Origin: Paragorgia papillata
Lineage: Eukaryota; Cnidaria; Anthozoa; Scleralcyonacea; Coralliidae
NCBI GenBank assembly: GCA_035771165.1
Contig: JAWNZC010000123.1
Coordinates: forward strand, 496,001 to 560,000
Direction: 5' to 3'
Length of the DNA: 64,000 nt
Shown here piece after piece: positions 1 through 13,800 of this stretch. The translations under genes and the position numbers were made by a program. Position 1 is the stretch's first letter. Every line of letters starts with the position of its first letter. Below the pieces are notes generated by a model. That model ran no database searches, was not told the DNA's origin, and worked only from the letters and a program-made list of their open reading frames with translations.

Positions 1-2135
1 TGATCTTGTGTCTAAGTGTCACTCAATTGTACATTTTGATAAATTGTTGAAAAGCTATTGTGAACTGTTGGGAAACTTAAAGCCTTGAATATGTTGAAAG
101 CCTTGAAATGAAGAAATATATCTGTTGAAACTACTATACTGAGTATTGTTGTACTGTCTTATTTAAAATACTAGCAGAATCACAAAATATTAGTGATGTG
201 CATTACACTTGAATGCCACTAACAGCATATTTACGACAGGTAAAATGTTGTTTTGGAACACAATGTTGATGATGTGGGGTGAGTTGTACAAAGCTGAGAT
301 AGCTTATCTAGTTGATAAGGCCTAGCTAAAGAACAGCACAAATCATGCTTTAAACAACCTAATATAACATGTTATCCACTGAATAGTTAGGTATCTGATA
401 GTGCTGTTCAGTGGATAAAAGTTAAATTGGGTTGTTCAAAGCACCATTAGAGTGGTTCTCTAGCTAGGATTTATCCACCAGCTAAGCTATCTGGGCTTCT
501 TAAAAAAATCTGAATTTTACAAGTTCACTTCACGTAATACTTGGGGGCATGTTTATAATGCTAATATATGCTATGTTTTGAAACAGCCAATAAAGATGTA
601 TGTATGGTTGTGACATGTCCAAATTAGCAATACATGTATCAAATGATTTAAAATAACTGTCATTTTTTTTGTGTCTGTGCTTTTCACACATTTTCATGCA
701 TTGCTTCTTAAGTCTCAGTCCTTGTGGCATTTCTGTGCTTAACAGCGGTAGTCACATGTACGCATTGCGTACCTTTTTTTTGGTATACTTATAGGGTATT
801 GGCAAGAAAAATTAAAATTTTTAATTTATGATGTTCGGGTTAATAAACATACTAAGGTAATCCAAGTAACTAGAACATTTTTTCATAACAACATTACTAA
901 TTTAAACAAAACACAATCGTATCAACCACCATCTTGTTTTAATACTGTACCTAATTAACTTGGAAGTTAGTGACGTCACAAGTTGGGTAAATATTATAAA
1001 ATTACACTTTGCTGATAGATGAGTGCGTTCCATGCTTTTAAAAGTATTTTAGTGCAATGATGTGAAAACGACATTCACTAAAAGCTAACTTCAGACATGC
1101 ATATAAAAAAAAATTCAAGATGGCGGACGACAAGATTGTTGGTTTTTTTGTCGAAATTAGCGGTGTTTGTGACAAAAATCGTTCATGTTACTTGGATTAC
1201 AAGTATTTTTATTAATAAAAAATAAATAAATTGAAAATCATTATTGGTTTGTTGTTTACGGAATTGTATATTTTTCTTGTCAATACTTTAGAGCAAAGAT
1301 TGTTTTGATGAGAAATGTTGCGTTTTTCTGCCAAGTTACATGTTAGTTATGAATTATGTAAATATTTGTTGCAATGAAATACACGCCGAAGCGGAGGCGG
1401 CACCGTTCAAGATACTGTTTACTGTACTGTCTTTGATTCCTTCTAAATGCCCACTAAAATTATTGTAATAGTACTACATTTGATGGCCTTGGGCGTAAAT
1501 ATGTTTTTCGCCTTCGGTTCGGGCTAAAATGAGCCTGAGTCTGGCCAAAAACATATTTATTCCCGCAAACATCAACTCTATTGTTATAATAATAACTTTG
1601 ACAAGAAGATACTAACTTACTTTTAGGTTTTTGAATAAAAATAAAAATTTGTTGCGTGGTTTTGTATATAGATGAAATGATAGAGAAATGCTCCATGTTC
1701 AAGCTTTAGCCTTGTGTAGATCACATTGTGAAGGTACTCGGTGACCCCCACTGGGTTTTTTTCAATTATTTGTTTCCTTCACCAGCCCTACAGCATATAT
1801 AGAAGAATAGAGAAAAAATCACTTTGAGAATTTGAAATATTGTACGTTGTATATAACAAGAAAGAATGTGGACATTTTTATATCGCAAAAATGTTTGTCA
1901 ATTGTTATTTTTGTCAGATTTTCTTCTATTATTTGTTGCCACTAAATAGTTCATATATAAGTGCATCTAAAATATCAAATATTATTTCAGTCAGAATAAA
2001 CTAAGTGTTGATTTTTCAAGACAAGAAGACGAAATCAAAAGTTAGCCCAAATAGCTACAAATTGGGAAAACTGTATTTTCTAAACGAGTTCGGTGTTTTT
2101 TTTATTTTACTATGAACATATCATAAACTTTAGCA
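1..2135. other. gene-free stretch, probable intron of the RNF213-like gene
   Basis: AT-rich DNA with frequent stops in all frames and no recognisable domain. The first exon I can support further on (2481) starts in mid-protein, so this stretch is probably intron of the same + strand gene. I cannot exclude short exons here. Confidence 0.4.
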
Positions 2136-2435
2136 GTGGAGGACTGGACAGTTGAGCATAAGCTCCAGTTACACGCGAACAAGTGCAAAGAGTTAATTAT
2201 TGATTTTAAGAAAATTAAGCACGAGTTCAATCCTATAATTGTTAATGCTAAAGATTTATACCAAGCTCTTACCAAGATCTTAGGAGTAACGATATTCAAC
2301 ATGCTTCAGCGGGACAAACATGTCGATGAGATCATTAAAAAGGGGAATAAGCGGCTTTTCTTTCTTATCTTATTGAAACGTGCGAAAATACCATCAATTG
2401 ATATTATCAATTTTTATTGCATTTGTATAAACTGA
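2136..2435 (+). pseudogene. LINE reverse-transcriptase fragment (CR1/jockey-like)
   Basis: An open frame of about 99 codons reads like the thumb part of a non-LTR retrotransposon reverse transcriptase. It has the block NKCKELIIDFK (residues about 15-25), then ILGVTI, then a basic KKGNKRLFFL segment, and stops. In LINEs this is the region just after the YADD catalytic box. The catalytic box and the C-terminus are missing, so it is a truncated, inactive copy. It lies in the intron directly before the exon at 2481, on the same strand as the host gene. The family assignment is by recognisable wording of the motifs, not by alignment. Confidence 0.6.
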
Positions 2436-2480
2436 GGAAAGACAAAAATCATGGATTGTTTGTTTGTTTTTATTTCTTAG

Positions 2481-2564
2481 TTGGAATGAGAAAACAGTTT
2501 CGTGCTTTGGTCAACAGTTTCCGCATGGCTTGGAGACTCGTTCGTTCATCTCTTTCTCAGAATG
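2481..2564 (+). CDS. RNF213: RNF213-like exon a
   Basis: Short exon after a TTTCTTAG acceptor. It begins with two bases that finish a codon and ends with one base before GTAATG. It reads GMRKQFRALVNSFRMAWRLV and then a serine-rich end, 28 residues, basic and helical in character. Its end phase fits the next exon, where G plus GT makes a Gly codon. It is the least certain exon because it is short and has no unmistakable motif. Confidence 0.5.
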
Positions 2565-4778
2565 GTAATGTATAAGGCTTAGACTGACCATTGTTCCATT
2601 TTGTGTTGGAACAATAGACAATCATTATTACCTTTCAGTTTCCGGGGGGGGGGTGTTTTTACCTTTGTTTGTTTATCTGTTCGTTTGTCTGGCTGGCTGT
2701 CGCTAGGATATATCACAAAATACTGCACAGGTTTTCATGAAAGTTTAGGAAAAGATTGATCATAAGCCAAGGACCAACCCATTCAATTTTGCTTGAATTT
2801 GGTTGAAATGTGGATGAGAAATTAATAAAAATCTAACCACAATATTCTTTGTGTACAAGAAATACTTGATTGCGCTCATAATCCTTATTTTGTGCAAATA
2901 TTTTTGCACGATTGTGGTAAGAGTGCAATGAAGCATTTTATTTATTCATATAGTGAAATAAAAGTAGCGTACTGCGTAGGCAGTGTAGAAACAACAATCG
3001 AAATATAGTAACTTAGGTTAGATATACTGCCGAAACAGAGAACGTAGGAATCTAACGTTTCGAGCGAAGGCCCTTTACTATATTTCGATTGTTATTTATT
3101 CATACATGTACAGATCTAGTCTGGTTGACGGGATGGCTTGTTTTCTTTTTAAACGTCACTAATAACTCCCTGGCTGAGGTATATGCAGTCTCTGAATTGC
3201 CTGTTGTTTTGAAATACTCAGCCATTGTTTTATGGCAAAATGACTCAATGGCTATCTAAGCGTCTCATTGTATAATATTAGGCGCTACTCCTAGTAACGA
3301 ACCATTATTCTTAACCATTCATTACTTTAACGCTTAAAATGTTTTTTGTTTTTTTTGTTTAGTATGCTCCCATTGATTTTGCTTTATTTTTTCGTTTATT
3401 TTTTTGTTCTTGGCGTCCAATATATCGGACACTAAGTACATTTAAAATGAGGATGAACTGCGTTTGTGGTTTGTAAATATCTCATATCGTTCAAAAAATA
3501 TTCACGTTTTTGAAATATGCAAATTATATGATGACGTCATTTTTTTGAAAATCGTAAAATTAGGAATATCTCTAGAAAACCCACTCCAATGATAAATTTA
3601 AATTTGCTTATTTATCAGCAAACAAGTAGCGTTTACTCCAGCGATTAAAAGAAAATTAGAAATTATGTAGGCATTGTAATTCAAACGTTTAAATCTTTCT
3701 ATTTTTAAACAATGAGGTTTAGAGTAACCTGAGAGCATGCGCTTACCATGGCAATCACAAAAGTTCCACAGAGAAGTGTATTTTATTGGATACTATAAGC
3801 ATACAAAGTTTAAGCACGTTCTATTGTTTATTTCCAGAGATATTCCTTATTTTACGATTTTCATTTCGCTCGTTTGGAGTAAATGACGTCATTAGCGATA
3901 TAATTTGCATATTTCCAAAACGTGAATATCTCTTGAACGAGATTAGATATTATACAAACCACAAACGCCGTTCATCTTCATTTTAAATGTACTTTATGAT
4001 AAGATCAGAACAGGCCTGACGATTTTTTTATCATAGTGACACTTAAAAGGTTTATAAGTGTTCTTCAAAATACATTCTCATATCATTAATAATTCATAAC
4101 TATTTAGCCAATTCGAAGAAAATATTTTGCCATGTGCATGAGTTTTGAAACCCTGTAAGGTCTCGCAAACTGAATTCATAATTAAGAAATCAGATAATAA
4201 ACGAACAAACAAAGAACCGTTTATTACCGCATTTCTTCATTATAAATTCAACATGAGGCAGACGCAGAACAACGTAGAACTTGAAGACATATTCTGATCT
4301 AATATGCACCAAGTCCCTCATGAATTCTACTATTATAGACAATTGAAAAGCTATTTGATAAACTTGTGTCTTGTGTTTTACTAAAGGTTTACAAACACGA
4401 GAGAATAATGAAAATCACGAGGTTACACTTGAGAACAATGAAAATTACTCGGTCTACGGCTTCGCGATTTTCATTTTTGTAACCCCTGGTAAAATACTTG
4501 CACTCATTTATGAAATATTACATCAAACAATTGGGGTAAATTTTCATGTCATGAGCACTTGGAAGTGAAGTACACTAGAAACAAAAAATTTTGTTGGTTT
4601 CATACACTTTGAGATATAGGAAATCAAATATTGCACTTTTAACGGAGCCCTACTAGACTCTAAAAATATCACGAGAAAGTTAAAAAACTTACAGAAATAT
4701 AGGTGACTCATAAATATTCTTTCATTTATTCATTCATTATTGTATTCATTCATTCATTTATATATTTATTCTATTCAT

Positions 4779-4809
<31 letters not shown>

Positions 4810-7800
4810 TTTCATTTATCCATTCATTCTTTCACTCATTTATTTTGTCACTTATTTATTCATTTACTTATTTATTTAATCATGTTTTATTCTTTATTCA
4901 TTAATTTATTCATTAATTCATTTATATATTTATTTATTTATTCATTCATTTATTCATATGTTTATTTATCCTATTCATTTATTTATTCATTTATTTATTT
5001 ATTATTTTATTCATTATTTTATTCATTCATTTATTCATTCATTTCCTTACTCATTTATTCATTTATTTATCATTCAATTTGACAAGAAACAGAAGTTTTA
5101 TCTTACGTTCTTACTCAGCTGGCTTACTCGCTATAGACTCTATCCAGTGTTTTTAGAAATTATACACGTTATTTGACAATTTAATTATTTTTTACGATTG
5201 TTATTTCTTTTAGGTCGTCTATCTCTTCCAGCTGACTTATGTAAGATGGATGTACCAAACAGCACGCCTATCTCGATGTTCTTGCCTACTAACACAGGAC
5301 TGGGGAGATGTGCTTTGGTTTTAACAAGCTTTTTAGTGACACTGCATAACGAGTTTCTTGGCCGTTGCAAATCACTTCTCGAAGATGAAAGCACGTAAGA
5401 TACCCTAAATTTCAAATTGTAGTGAATGTACGTGGTCTGATTTTGGATTTACACCAAAAAATTTAAGAATTGTATCGGTTTGACAAAATCACAACTTGTT
5501 AACAGGCTTAATTGTTGCAATTACGCTAGTACAGTAGTGTCAAATCAAATCCATGTTTATTTTACCAAATACTACGTTATCGATAAGAAGGAAGGAGAAG
5601 AGTAGCTTTGGGAAATTGTGACTAGACTTTTTTAGAACTTGGAGTGTGTTTTTTTTCTTTAAGTTCTGCTGACGTCCCACTGGCCAACGTCACAATAGCT
5701 CATCTCATTGCTTACGATATAGAGAAAGATCTTCTTCCCATGATCCTTGCACACTGTGATTATTCACTCAAACTTGGTGAAGGCACTGTAGTGGAATACA
5801 ACTGGAAAGCGCTGGAGAGACAGTTAGTAGACAGATTCATCAGAGGAAGAACTAGACTTACTTCATTGGTACTGATTTTACTCTGCTATTTTACCTCGTG
5901 TCATCCAGTATTTTGAATGTTAATGATAATGGTGATGGTAATGGTAATGCTGGTGATGGTGATGGTGATGGTGATAGTGATAGTGATAGTGATAGTGACG
6001 ACGACTATGAAAGTTCCCAAGCGGGACTCGAACACAACCTTCTGATCGCCAGTGAGATGTTCTAACCATTGAGCTACCGCAACTCAGGTGATTTGAATGT
6101 ATGTTGAGTTTGATGTATGATATTATACTGCTGTATGCAATATGTACATTTATTATATGGCTGGGTTTGATTTCCGGTCCGTACGCAAAACGACGCATGC
6201 TGTTTGGTTCCTGAGCGGTCGGGATTTTACGATATTGACCGACCGGTCAATACGCTTTTTTCTCGGCCCTGTAAGTTTTGGCGACAACATTTCTGAGTTG
6301 ATTTGAATACAAACGAAAGAGAACTGGGTATCTTTATTCAAATATTCGGAACAATAAAATGTGTTGGAACATTACTGTTAGTTTTCTTTAAAGCTGTTTA
6401 TCTAAAAATACGACAAATTAAAGCCGAACTGCATGGTGTAAACAAGAAGGCCAAGAAGCGACACGAAAAACTTAACAGGTAAGGTAAACAGCATACAGTA
6501 CTCCGAAGACGAAAACAACGCTCGAAACTTAAAAATAAAATGAACCAATAGCCATATAATAAATTCCTTATTAACGTCCTTTGCTCGGTCTGTACGGGAA
6601 AGTATTTGCCTTCGGTTTTATCGCACAAACCTCGCTCAGGCAAATAGTTTCCCGTACAGACCTCGCACTCGGTTAATAAGTCTTTAATATCATGCTATAT
6701 GCATGTATCATTATACTTGCACATAGCATACAGCATAATGTCTGCATACATTAAACTCAACCTACGTCCAAATCATCTGAGTCCTAGTAGATCAATGATT
6801 ACAGCGTGATAAGCGGTTTAGCAGTTGAAATTAAATGGTTGATTTTTTTGCTGCTTTTATTTTTGTTGTTTCTTTACTAAATGTCTATACTTTATCTATT
6901 CTTTAAGGTTGAATTGTTTGTGTTCAGTAAGGACGTATGTGATGGCGAGGTGTTTACTACTTTAAAACAAAAGATCCATCAGGTAAAACGAATTTCGTCA
7001 GACATGACTTCTTAACGTAGATTTCTGCACACGCCAAAATGCACCTCTGTATTAGTTCTAATTAATAACTGTTCAAATACAAGTGTAGTAGAAAATTCTA
7101 GTCGGTGTGTTTCTAGTTTAGACACCAGGCATTTTTGTTGGTGGATCCAGGGTTGTTCGAAAGGGGCGTACCTTAAGATTTTGCAAATGTCAGCAAGTTG
7201 TGGCGTAACGCTCTGATTGCCCTTGCAAGGCCCAGAAGTGCACATTGCTAAAAACAGGACAAGCCAAAAACGCCAGCAAAACTGTTGAACTGACAGGTTT
7301 TGAACGTTGTTTTATAAAAACTTGTCTCGGCACTCTTATTAAGATAATTATGACATTATACTGGCGTTTGGAATGAAAATTGTATAAGCCAGAAAACATC
7401 GGTGTTTATAATTGCATGATCATATCTTGCGTTTCTTACTTTATCCTAACACGGATCTTTCTGTTTTTAGGTCGAACTAAGCCGTCCTGTTCAAGATCAA
7501 ATTCTGAACGAGCTTACTCAACTGACTGATGTTTGTGATGTCCTCAAATCTCTTCATATTGCCATTGGATTCCTTGCGTCAGCTGGTGGCCAACCTACTA
7601 TGCCAATCAACGAATATTTGCATTCCAGTTTGAAAATGTCGTGCAAAGATGGATTAAAAAGTTCAAAGGTGACCACTCTTTAGATCCAACAAAAATTAAC
7701 ATTTTGTAAACAACCGTCCACTTATGACATAGCAAAATAGACCTTATTTCAAAATAGCGTACTTTAAAATTATTTTATGTGCACGTAAATTAGTTCTTAT

Positions 7801-10800
7801 GTCCTCGTTTTAAAGTAAGAATTCTTTTGAATTGCCTACATGAAAACGAGTTCGAAAGGACTACCAAACAAGTGGACTACCCGCTGTATCTTTGGCAGAG
7901 GTGACAAAAATATCGGAACTTGGGAATCTAGTTGTCAGAAATTTACTTGGTATAATATAAACTATTCTTTAATTACAAAAGCGAACGTTAAAAGGTTAAA
8001 AATCTTAAATTTCATAAAATGTAGACCAGAAAAAGTATCCGGATTCACATTGTTTTTTATTCCCATGAGGATGAAAAACAATGTGAATCCGGATACTTTT
8101 GCTCTAGTGTAAACGGGGCCTTAGTAATATCTCTAGTAATAGCTCTTTATTCTTCTTATAGTTAGAGTTATAAGCTATAACTAACCCTGTTCTTTTGTTC
8201 GATTTATAGGCTCAGCAAGCTTGCCAACTAAAACACATTATTTCACTGTGGCGTCTGCTGTCTTTGGAACGAGCAAGGCAATTGACAAGACATCAACAGG
8301 TTACCTTTGTTACTCTTGTATATGTTTTGTGGTGTTTCTCAGATATGTACATACATGTGACGGAATTTATTGGAAAAAATGTGTTCAAAGTAATGAAATT
8401 TAGTTACAGTAGCTAACAATCTTCTTACAGCGTCTACAAACTTTGATAAATATATGGGTGCATATTTGCATGGTGACAAATTGTAACAGAAGCGAGAATT
8501 CGTGCAAAACACGTTTGGAAGTACGATTACCCTATAGGATGGGAAGATTATTCTCATCTAGCCAGCGACAAGCACTACTTCAGTCAAAGAATGAGACAAT
8601 TAATCTATTGAAGTTTTGAAATATTTTACGATTCCATAGAAGTGTTCTAGTCAGCGATTGAGTAACACTTGGTTAGCTTTCTTCGGTCAGCAATCCTGAT
8701 GCCATTATGTAATTTAATTAATTTTAGAATAAACGTAAACACGTTAGTACGCTATGAATCGTTTTCACTCACGTGATCGGTGGCCCCGTTGGGGTTGTGA
8801 AACAATACGAAATGTTTTAATAAGAATAGAGTTCAATTCCCATAGGGTAAAGATGGTACACCAATATGGCCGCCATTTCATGGTTTCGGTACACCAATAT
8901 GGCCGCCGAGACGTCATATGAAAACGATCTATTGTGTTCTTACGTGATTCTGGTTGTTAAGTTGTTTTGTTAATCTGACGTAAGCCAACACGATGTTGGC
9001 ATTTGCTCTGATGAAGGCCTGAGTCAACAGGTCGAAAGCTCAGCAATAAATTATAAACGTGGTGTTTCCACGAATTCTTGCTTGTATTGATAGTTTATTT
9101 ATCGACGTTTTGCTCCTTGTCTGGGACTCAGAAACATTTTTGCGTCTTGGAGATTGACAAACGTCTATCAAAGGTCTGTTGCATTACACCAAGCTTGCAA
9201 ACGTATTTATACAACAACCTAAGAAAAACAAACAATCTGATTGGCTAAGAACTATGCGTTATTAAAGTACACATACACAGCTGACGTAACGAAATCGAAA
9301 AAAAATTTTGTTTTTCAAAATTTTGATCAAATTACACGTTTGAAGATGCAACTTGGCACAAAATAAAGTACATTTCAACTGTCTGAGGATTACACATATC
9401 ACTCAGTGATGTGAGACACGGCCATCAAGTCGTTGTCCGACGAGACAGACATATTAAAATTATCGACATAAATACGGTCATTTAATACCTTCGTCTCCGG
9501 CGCACAACGCTATCTACTCCACAGCTAGCTTCAGAAATTTTCTGATACAATTTCCATTCCTCTTCATGGAAATACTGTTCAGCCATACAAATCCAGGAGA
9601 TATCAGCCATTGTCAACAAGATTTCCAAACACAGAACATATAATTTCGCTGGTTAATAGTACGCGTGCCTTCTCCAACGATAAATGCTTTCCCAGCTGAA
9701 TTTGCAGCATAAGAAGCGTCCATGGGACAGCAAGATCCCGTCCAGAAGAACTAATCTGTTTGATGACTTTGTTCAACGATAAATATTTTGGCTAGAAATG
9801 CCGACGAAGACACGAAGTTTGAATAAACTTTCAATTTGTCATGATCATGATTTGCATAAATTATACGTGACGTAACCGGAAGCTGAAAAATTAACCAATC
9901 AGGACAGCCTTATTTCTTCTGTCGCCCAATCAGATTGCTTTATTTGTATAGATCACTTATGACATAATTAAACCTGAATTGAAAATTTTACCTCCTTTTC
10001 AATAGCCCTGCCGGTTCGACGATTCAAAAATAACAAACATTTCTTATTAAAATAATAAAATTTGATGTATAAAACAAATAGCGCCAGTCAGGAAGGAAAC
10101 ACTCGGTACAACGATAACCAAACTCGGTTTAATAGTAGTAGTAGAAAGAGTACAACAATGGCTATACGATAGAGAGCCGAAGTAACAAGAGAGATAATAA
10201 GAGAAGCGTGCTTCCCTAATAAGGAAGACATATCCTAATATGGGAGTTAATATGAATTAGCATACATTATAATAAAGTCAACAGCTAAGCCACGTATGGC
10301 GTGGTATCTTTTCTTTTGCTTCTCCTTTGTTCTTATCGCAATTTTGCTAGAGTAGATCAACTGTAAAGTACAAATTTGCTATGGAGGTACAAAGCGAACG
10401 GAGACTAAGTGTCATATTCAAAATACTTAGGCGGACGACGGTCACGTTGAGGTCCGTTACTGCTTCTTGTGGACTCATCACGATTATCTTGAGGACTAGA
10501 GGGTGCAGAACTCGATAGAGGAGTATCTTGCATACTTGGTGGGGTGTCATCGGACGCTGGAAGGGTTAATACTGTAGGTACATCAATTGGTGGGAGTGAA
10601 TGGTCTGAAAGTATATCGTCGTCATCACTGTCAGGGTCGTAATGCCGGGTGGGTGTGGATAAAGGCAAGTGACTTGGAACCAGCTGGCATTCGGTTATTT
10701 TAACCTTGTAAGATGAGGATCGCAGTTGGTTACCCGAGAACTTTTTGACAAAACACCAAGGTCCATCGACGGATACGACTAAATATCTGCTTCGAGATTG

Positions 10801-13800
10801 AGTTTTATCATGATCGGTGAGAAGAAATACCAGGTCGCCGACTTTGATTGACTTTGGGGAGGTGTGCTTTCTGGTAAGACTTTTAGATTTCTCACTGTAA
10901 GGATGGTTCTGTATCCGTTGGTTGTGTTGTTTGACGATAATATCCCTGTCAGACATGGGAAGATGGGCGTGTGTGAACTGATCCCGCTGTGTCCACATCT
11001 CACGGGACGATATACCACCTCTGCGTAGACGTGAATTAAGGCGGGAGGTGGCAACTGCGAGGATGACGTTCGTTACTGGGCCACCGTTGGGCACTTGGCG
11101 GAGGAGTTCCTGTTCCAGTTCAACTACGGCTTTCTCGGCCACCGGATTCTTATTAATGTTCTTGACGCGACCAAATTCTAAGGATAGACCGAGACTCTTG
11201 AGTGTGGTGTTGTCGCGTAGACCAACAAATCCCGGCGCAGGGTCGACTCTGATGATGGCTGGAGGGCCCTCTAATGGGTGTAGACCGCTACACAAAGTGA
11301 CCAAGGTGTCGCGAAGAGTGCAGCTCTTTTCGTCAGGGATGATGGAAGTTACCGTGAAAGAAGTGGTTGTTTCTCGTAGGACCAAGATAAGTTGTTTACA
11401 GCGTTTGAGAACATCCGCTGCAAAGGAGAGGCCAACTGCTTCAGGTGCATCGTCGGTGGTATGCTGTGTGAAAGGCTGAGGGAACGACCGCAGCGAGGCA
11501 CATGTGTGGCATGTTTCACATACACGGTCAATGGCCTTTGCCATGTCTAGGGCGTAAAACGAACGTTTCATCACTAATTGAAGCTGATGTTTCGAAGGAT
11601 GGTCAAGCTTAATATGCAGAGCTGTTACAAGGCCATCGAGGACAGAGCGAGGGACAACAATGGAGTCAGTTGATGGACATAAAGGATCTGTTCGGCGGGC
11701 CACTAGCAGACCGTCATTGGCAATGGTACTGACGTTAAGATAGCGTTTGACATCTTTGAGGTTGGTGATCTTCTTGGAGGGACGCGTTCCTTGTTTCAAA
11801 TGGGCATGAGTTCGTCGGAGATCAGGGCAGTCTGACTGGATTTGGATCCACGCTGATCTGGTCGTGAAAGGAAGACGTGGCATGCGATGGATGTCTTGGA
11901 CGGTCGTTGAACGGACAACCGAATCTTCAGTGGTGTTGATGAAATTGCAAATCTGACATTGTGGCTCGTTGCAGTCTGGTGCGTTTCGACTAGAAAAGTC
12001 CGAGGGAATGTTTGCTGATCCAGCCAAATGTTGAATGTTTGTTTGGTATCTGCTAACTGTAGAGAGGAATGATGTCACTCTGGGACTAGCTGAAAATTCT
12101 CCACGACGGAGCTTGTCGATAGCCTGGACGCAAGGTTTACTGTCCGTGAGCACGCAAGCTTGGTGACGCGACTGAATAATAAACGGACTAAAATGTTTTA
12201 CGGAGGCAGCAATGCCTAAGGCCTCGACCTCGCATGGGAGCCAGGTGACTTGATGTTTCCTCAGCTTTGCGCTGAAAAACCCAGCTAAAAGAAGGTGGTT
12301 GTTACGAGACACGTATAAGGTCGCTCCGATGCCGCGTTTAGTTACGGAACCATCTGTCACAATCCACAATTGGTCGGATGATCGCGGTAAAGTGATACAT
12401 TTATGCGTTGAAAGGGATTTCTGAGCTGAACGGAACAGTTCGGATAGTGTATCAGTCCACTGTATGTGATCTTGTGACTGCTGACCTGCAATAGCATTCT
12501 CCAGTGGGGCTAATATGTGCGAGCAGTGAGGTAGGACTCGACCAAGAACCTTGTAAGCTCCGATAAATGAACGAAGATCACGGACTTTGTCAGGAGGAGG
12601 ACACGATGAAAGGGTGGCGATACGATGAGGACTGGCAGATAAGCGTCCCTGCGTCCAAATCCATCCTAATATGGTGGTAGATCGAGGACATATGATAGTC
12701 TTGGAAGGAGCGAGTTTGAGGTTGCTCTTTTTGAGGGCTTGTAGAATGCGATCCCAATTCTGTAGCAGTTCCTCGGGTGTGTCAGCACCAACGTATAAAT
12801 CGTCAGCAAGCTTGGCAGCTATGCCATCTTGTAGGCAATCTCCGAGAACCCGACACATTAACTCTTCAAGGGCTGTCTCAGATCCCGGCATGCCCATGGC
12901 ACATCGAGTGTAAGCCCTGACACCACGGAACGGAGTTGCGACTCCACAATACTTCATAGAAGCCTTAGCCAATGGGATCTGGTAAAAGGCGCTGGTTAGG
13001 TCGGATACTATAATGTAGTTCCACTGGGTGATTGTACGTAGGGTGGAATCTACATCTGGTAGGAGTGACGGTTGTGGTTTACTGTAGCGTCCAACGTCGG
13101 CGAACGCAGTAACAAGGCGATGCCCCCCACTAGGCTTCTTGACGAGGAACGATGGGTTTAAATACTCCACAGTGATGCCAAGGTCTTCGGGTCGCTGAAA
13201 CACTCCTTGTGATTCAAGATCATCGAACTTTTGTTGCAGTTCCACTAATTTATTACGAGAATACTGGGGAAGTCTTCCCTTTCGCTGTGGTGGTTGCACT
13301 GGACCCATGTTCACGACGGCTTCAAAGGGGCCCACGGCGCCATTGTACCCAGAGATTGTAGAATCAAATACTTCATCGAATGATTTGAGTAAGCGCTGGA
13401 ATTGTAAGCGTGTGCTGTCAGGTAGAATGGTATCAGGGTCAAGTTTCACAAAAGATGAGTTGTTTTGTGTGATGCGTGGTGGAAGACTGATGCTAATGGG
13501 TGGCACACTGTGCTCGGTGGAGTTGGGTGTGTGGGTGGGGAGGATTTGGCACAGATGGTCATGCCGAGGAATACTTTTGGGTTCATCTGTGTCGTTGACT
13601 ATCCGGATCTTTCCAGCAACAGCTTCAATGATGTGTGGGTGGGGCCAACTTCCAGTAGACTTTGAGCAATCTGGGCGAGATTCCACAGCTAAAGTGGCAT
13701 CTGGATCAATGTCACTGGGAACGTCCAGTTCTAGGTAGTTGCCAGGCCAGACTACGGTTGATAGAGAAGGGGCACGAAGGACCCTTGCTTGAGTACGTCG

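Noticed and set aside
4882..5176. Tyr/Ile/Phe-rich open frames resembling a membrane protein
   Set aside because: They come from the ATTT/ATTC microsatellite; hydrophobicity is a by-product of the repeat.
6014..6085. Functional tRNA-Ala
   Set aside because: The stems have mismatches in the D, anticodon and T arms; only the A and B boxes are retained.
11048..13738. Plus-strand frames of up to 143 codons inside the LTR element
   Set aside because: They are antisense shadows of the gag-pol frame, which has clear catalytic motifs.
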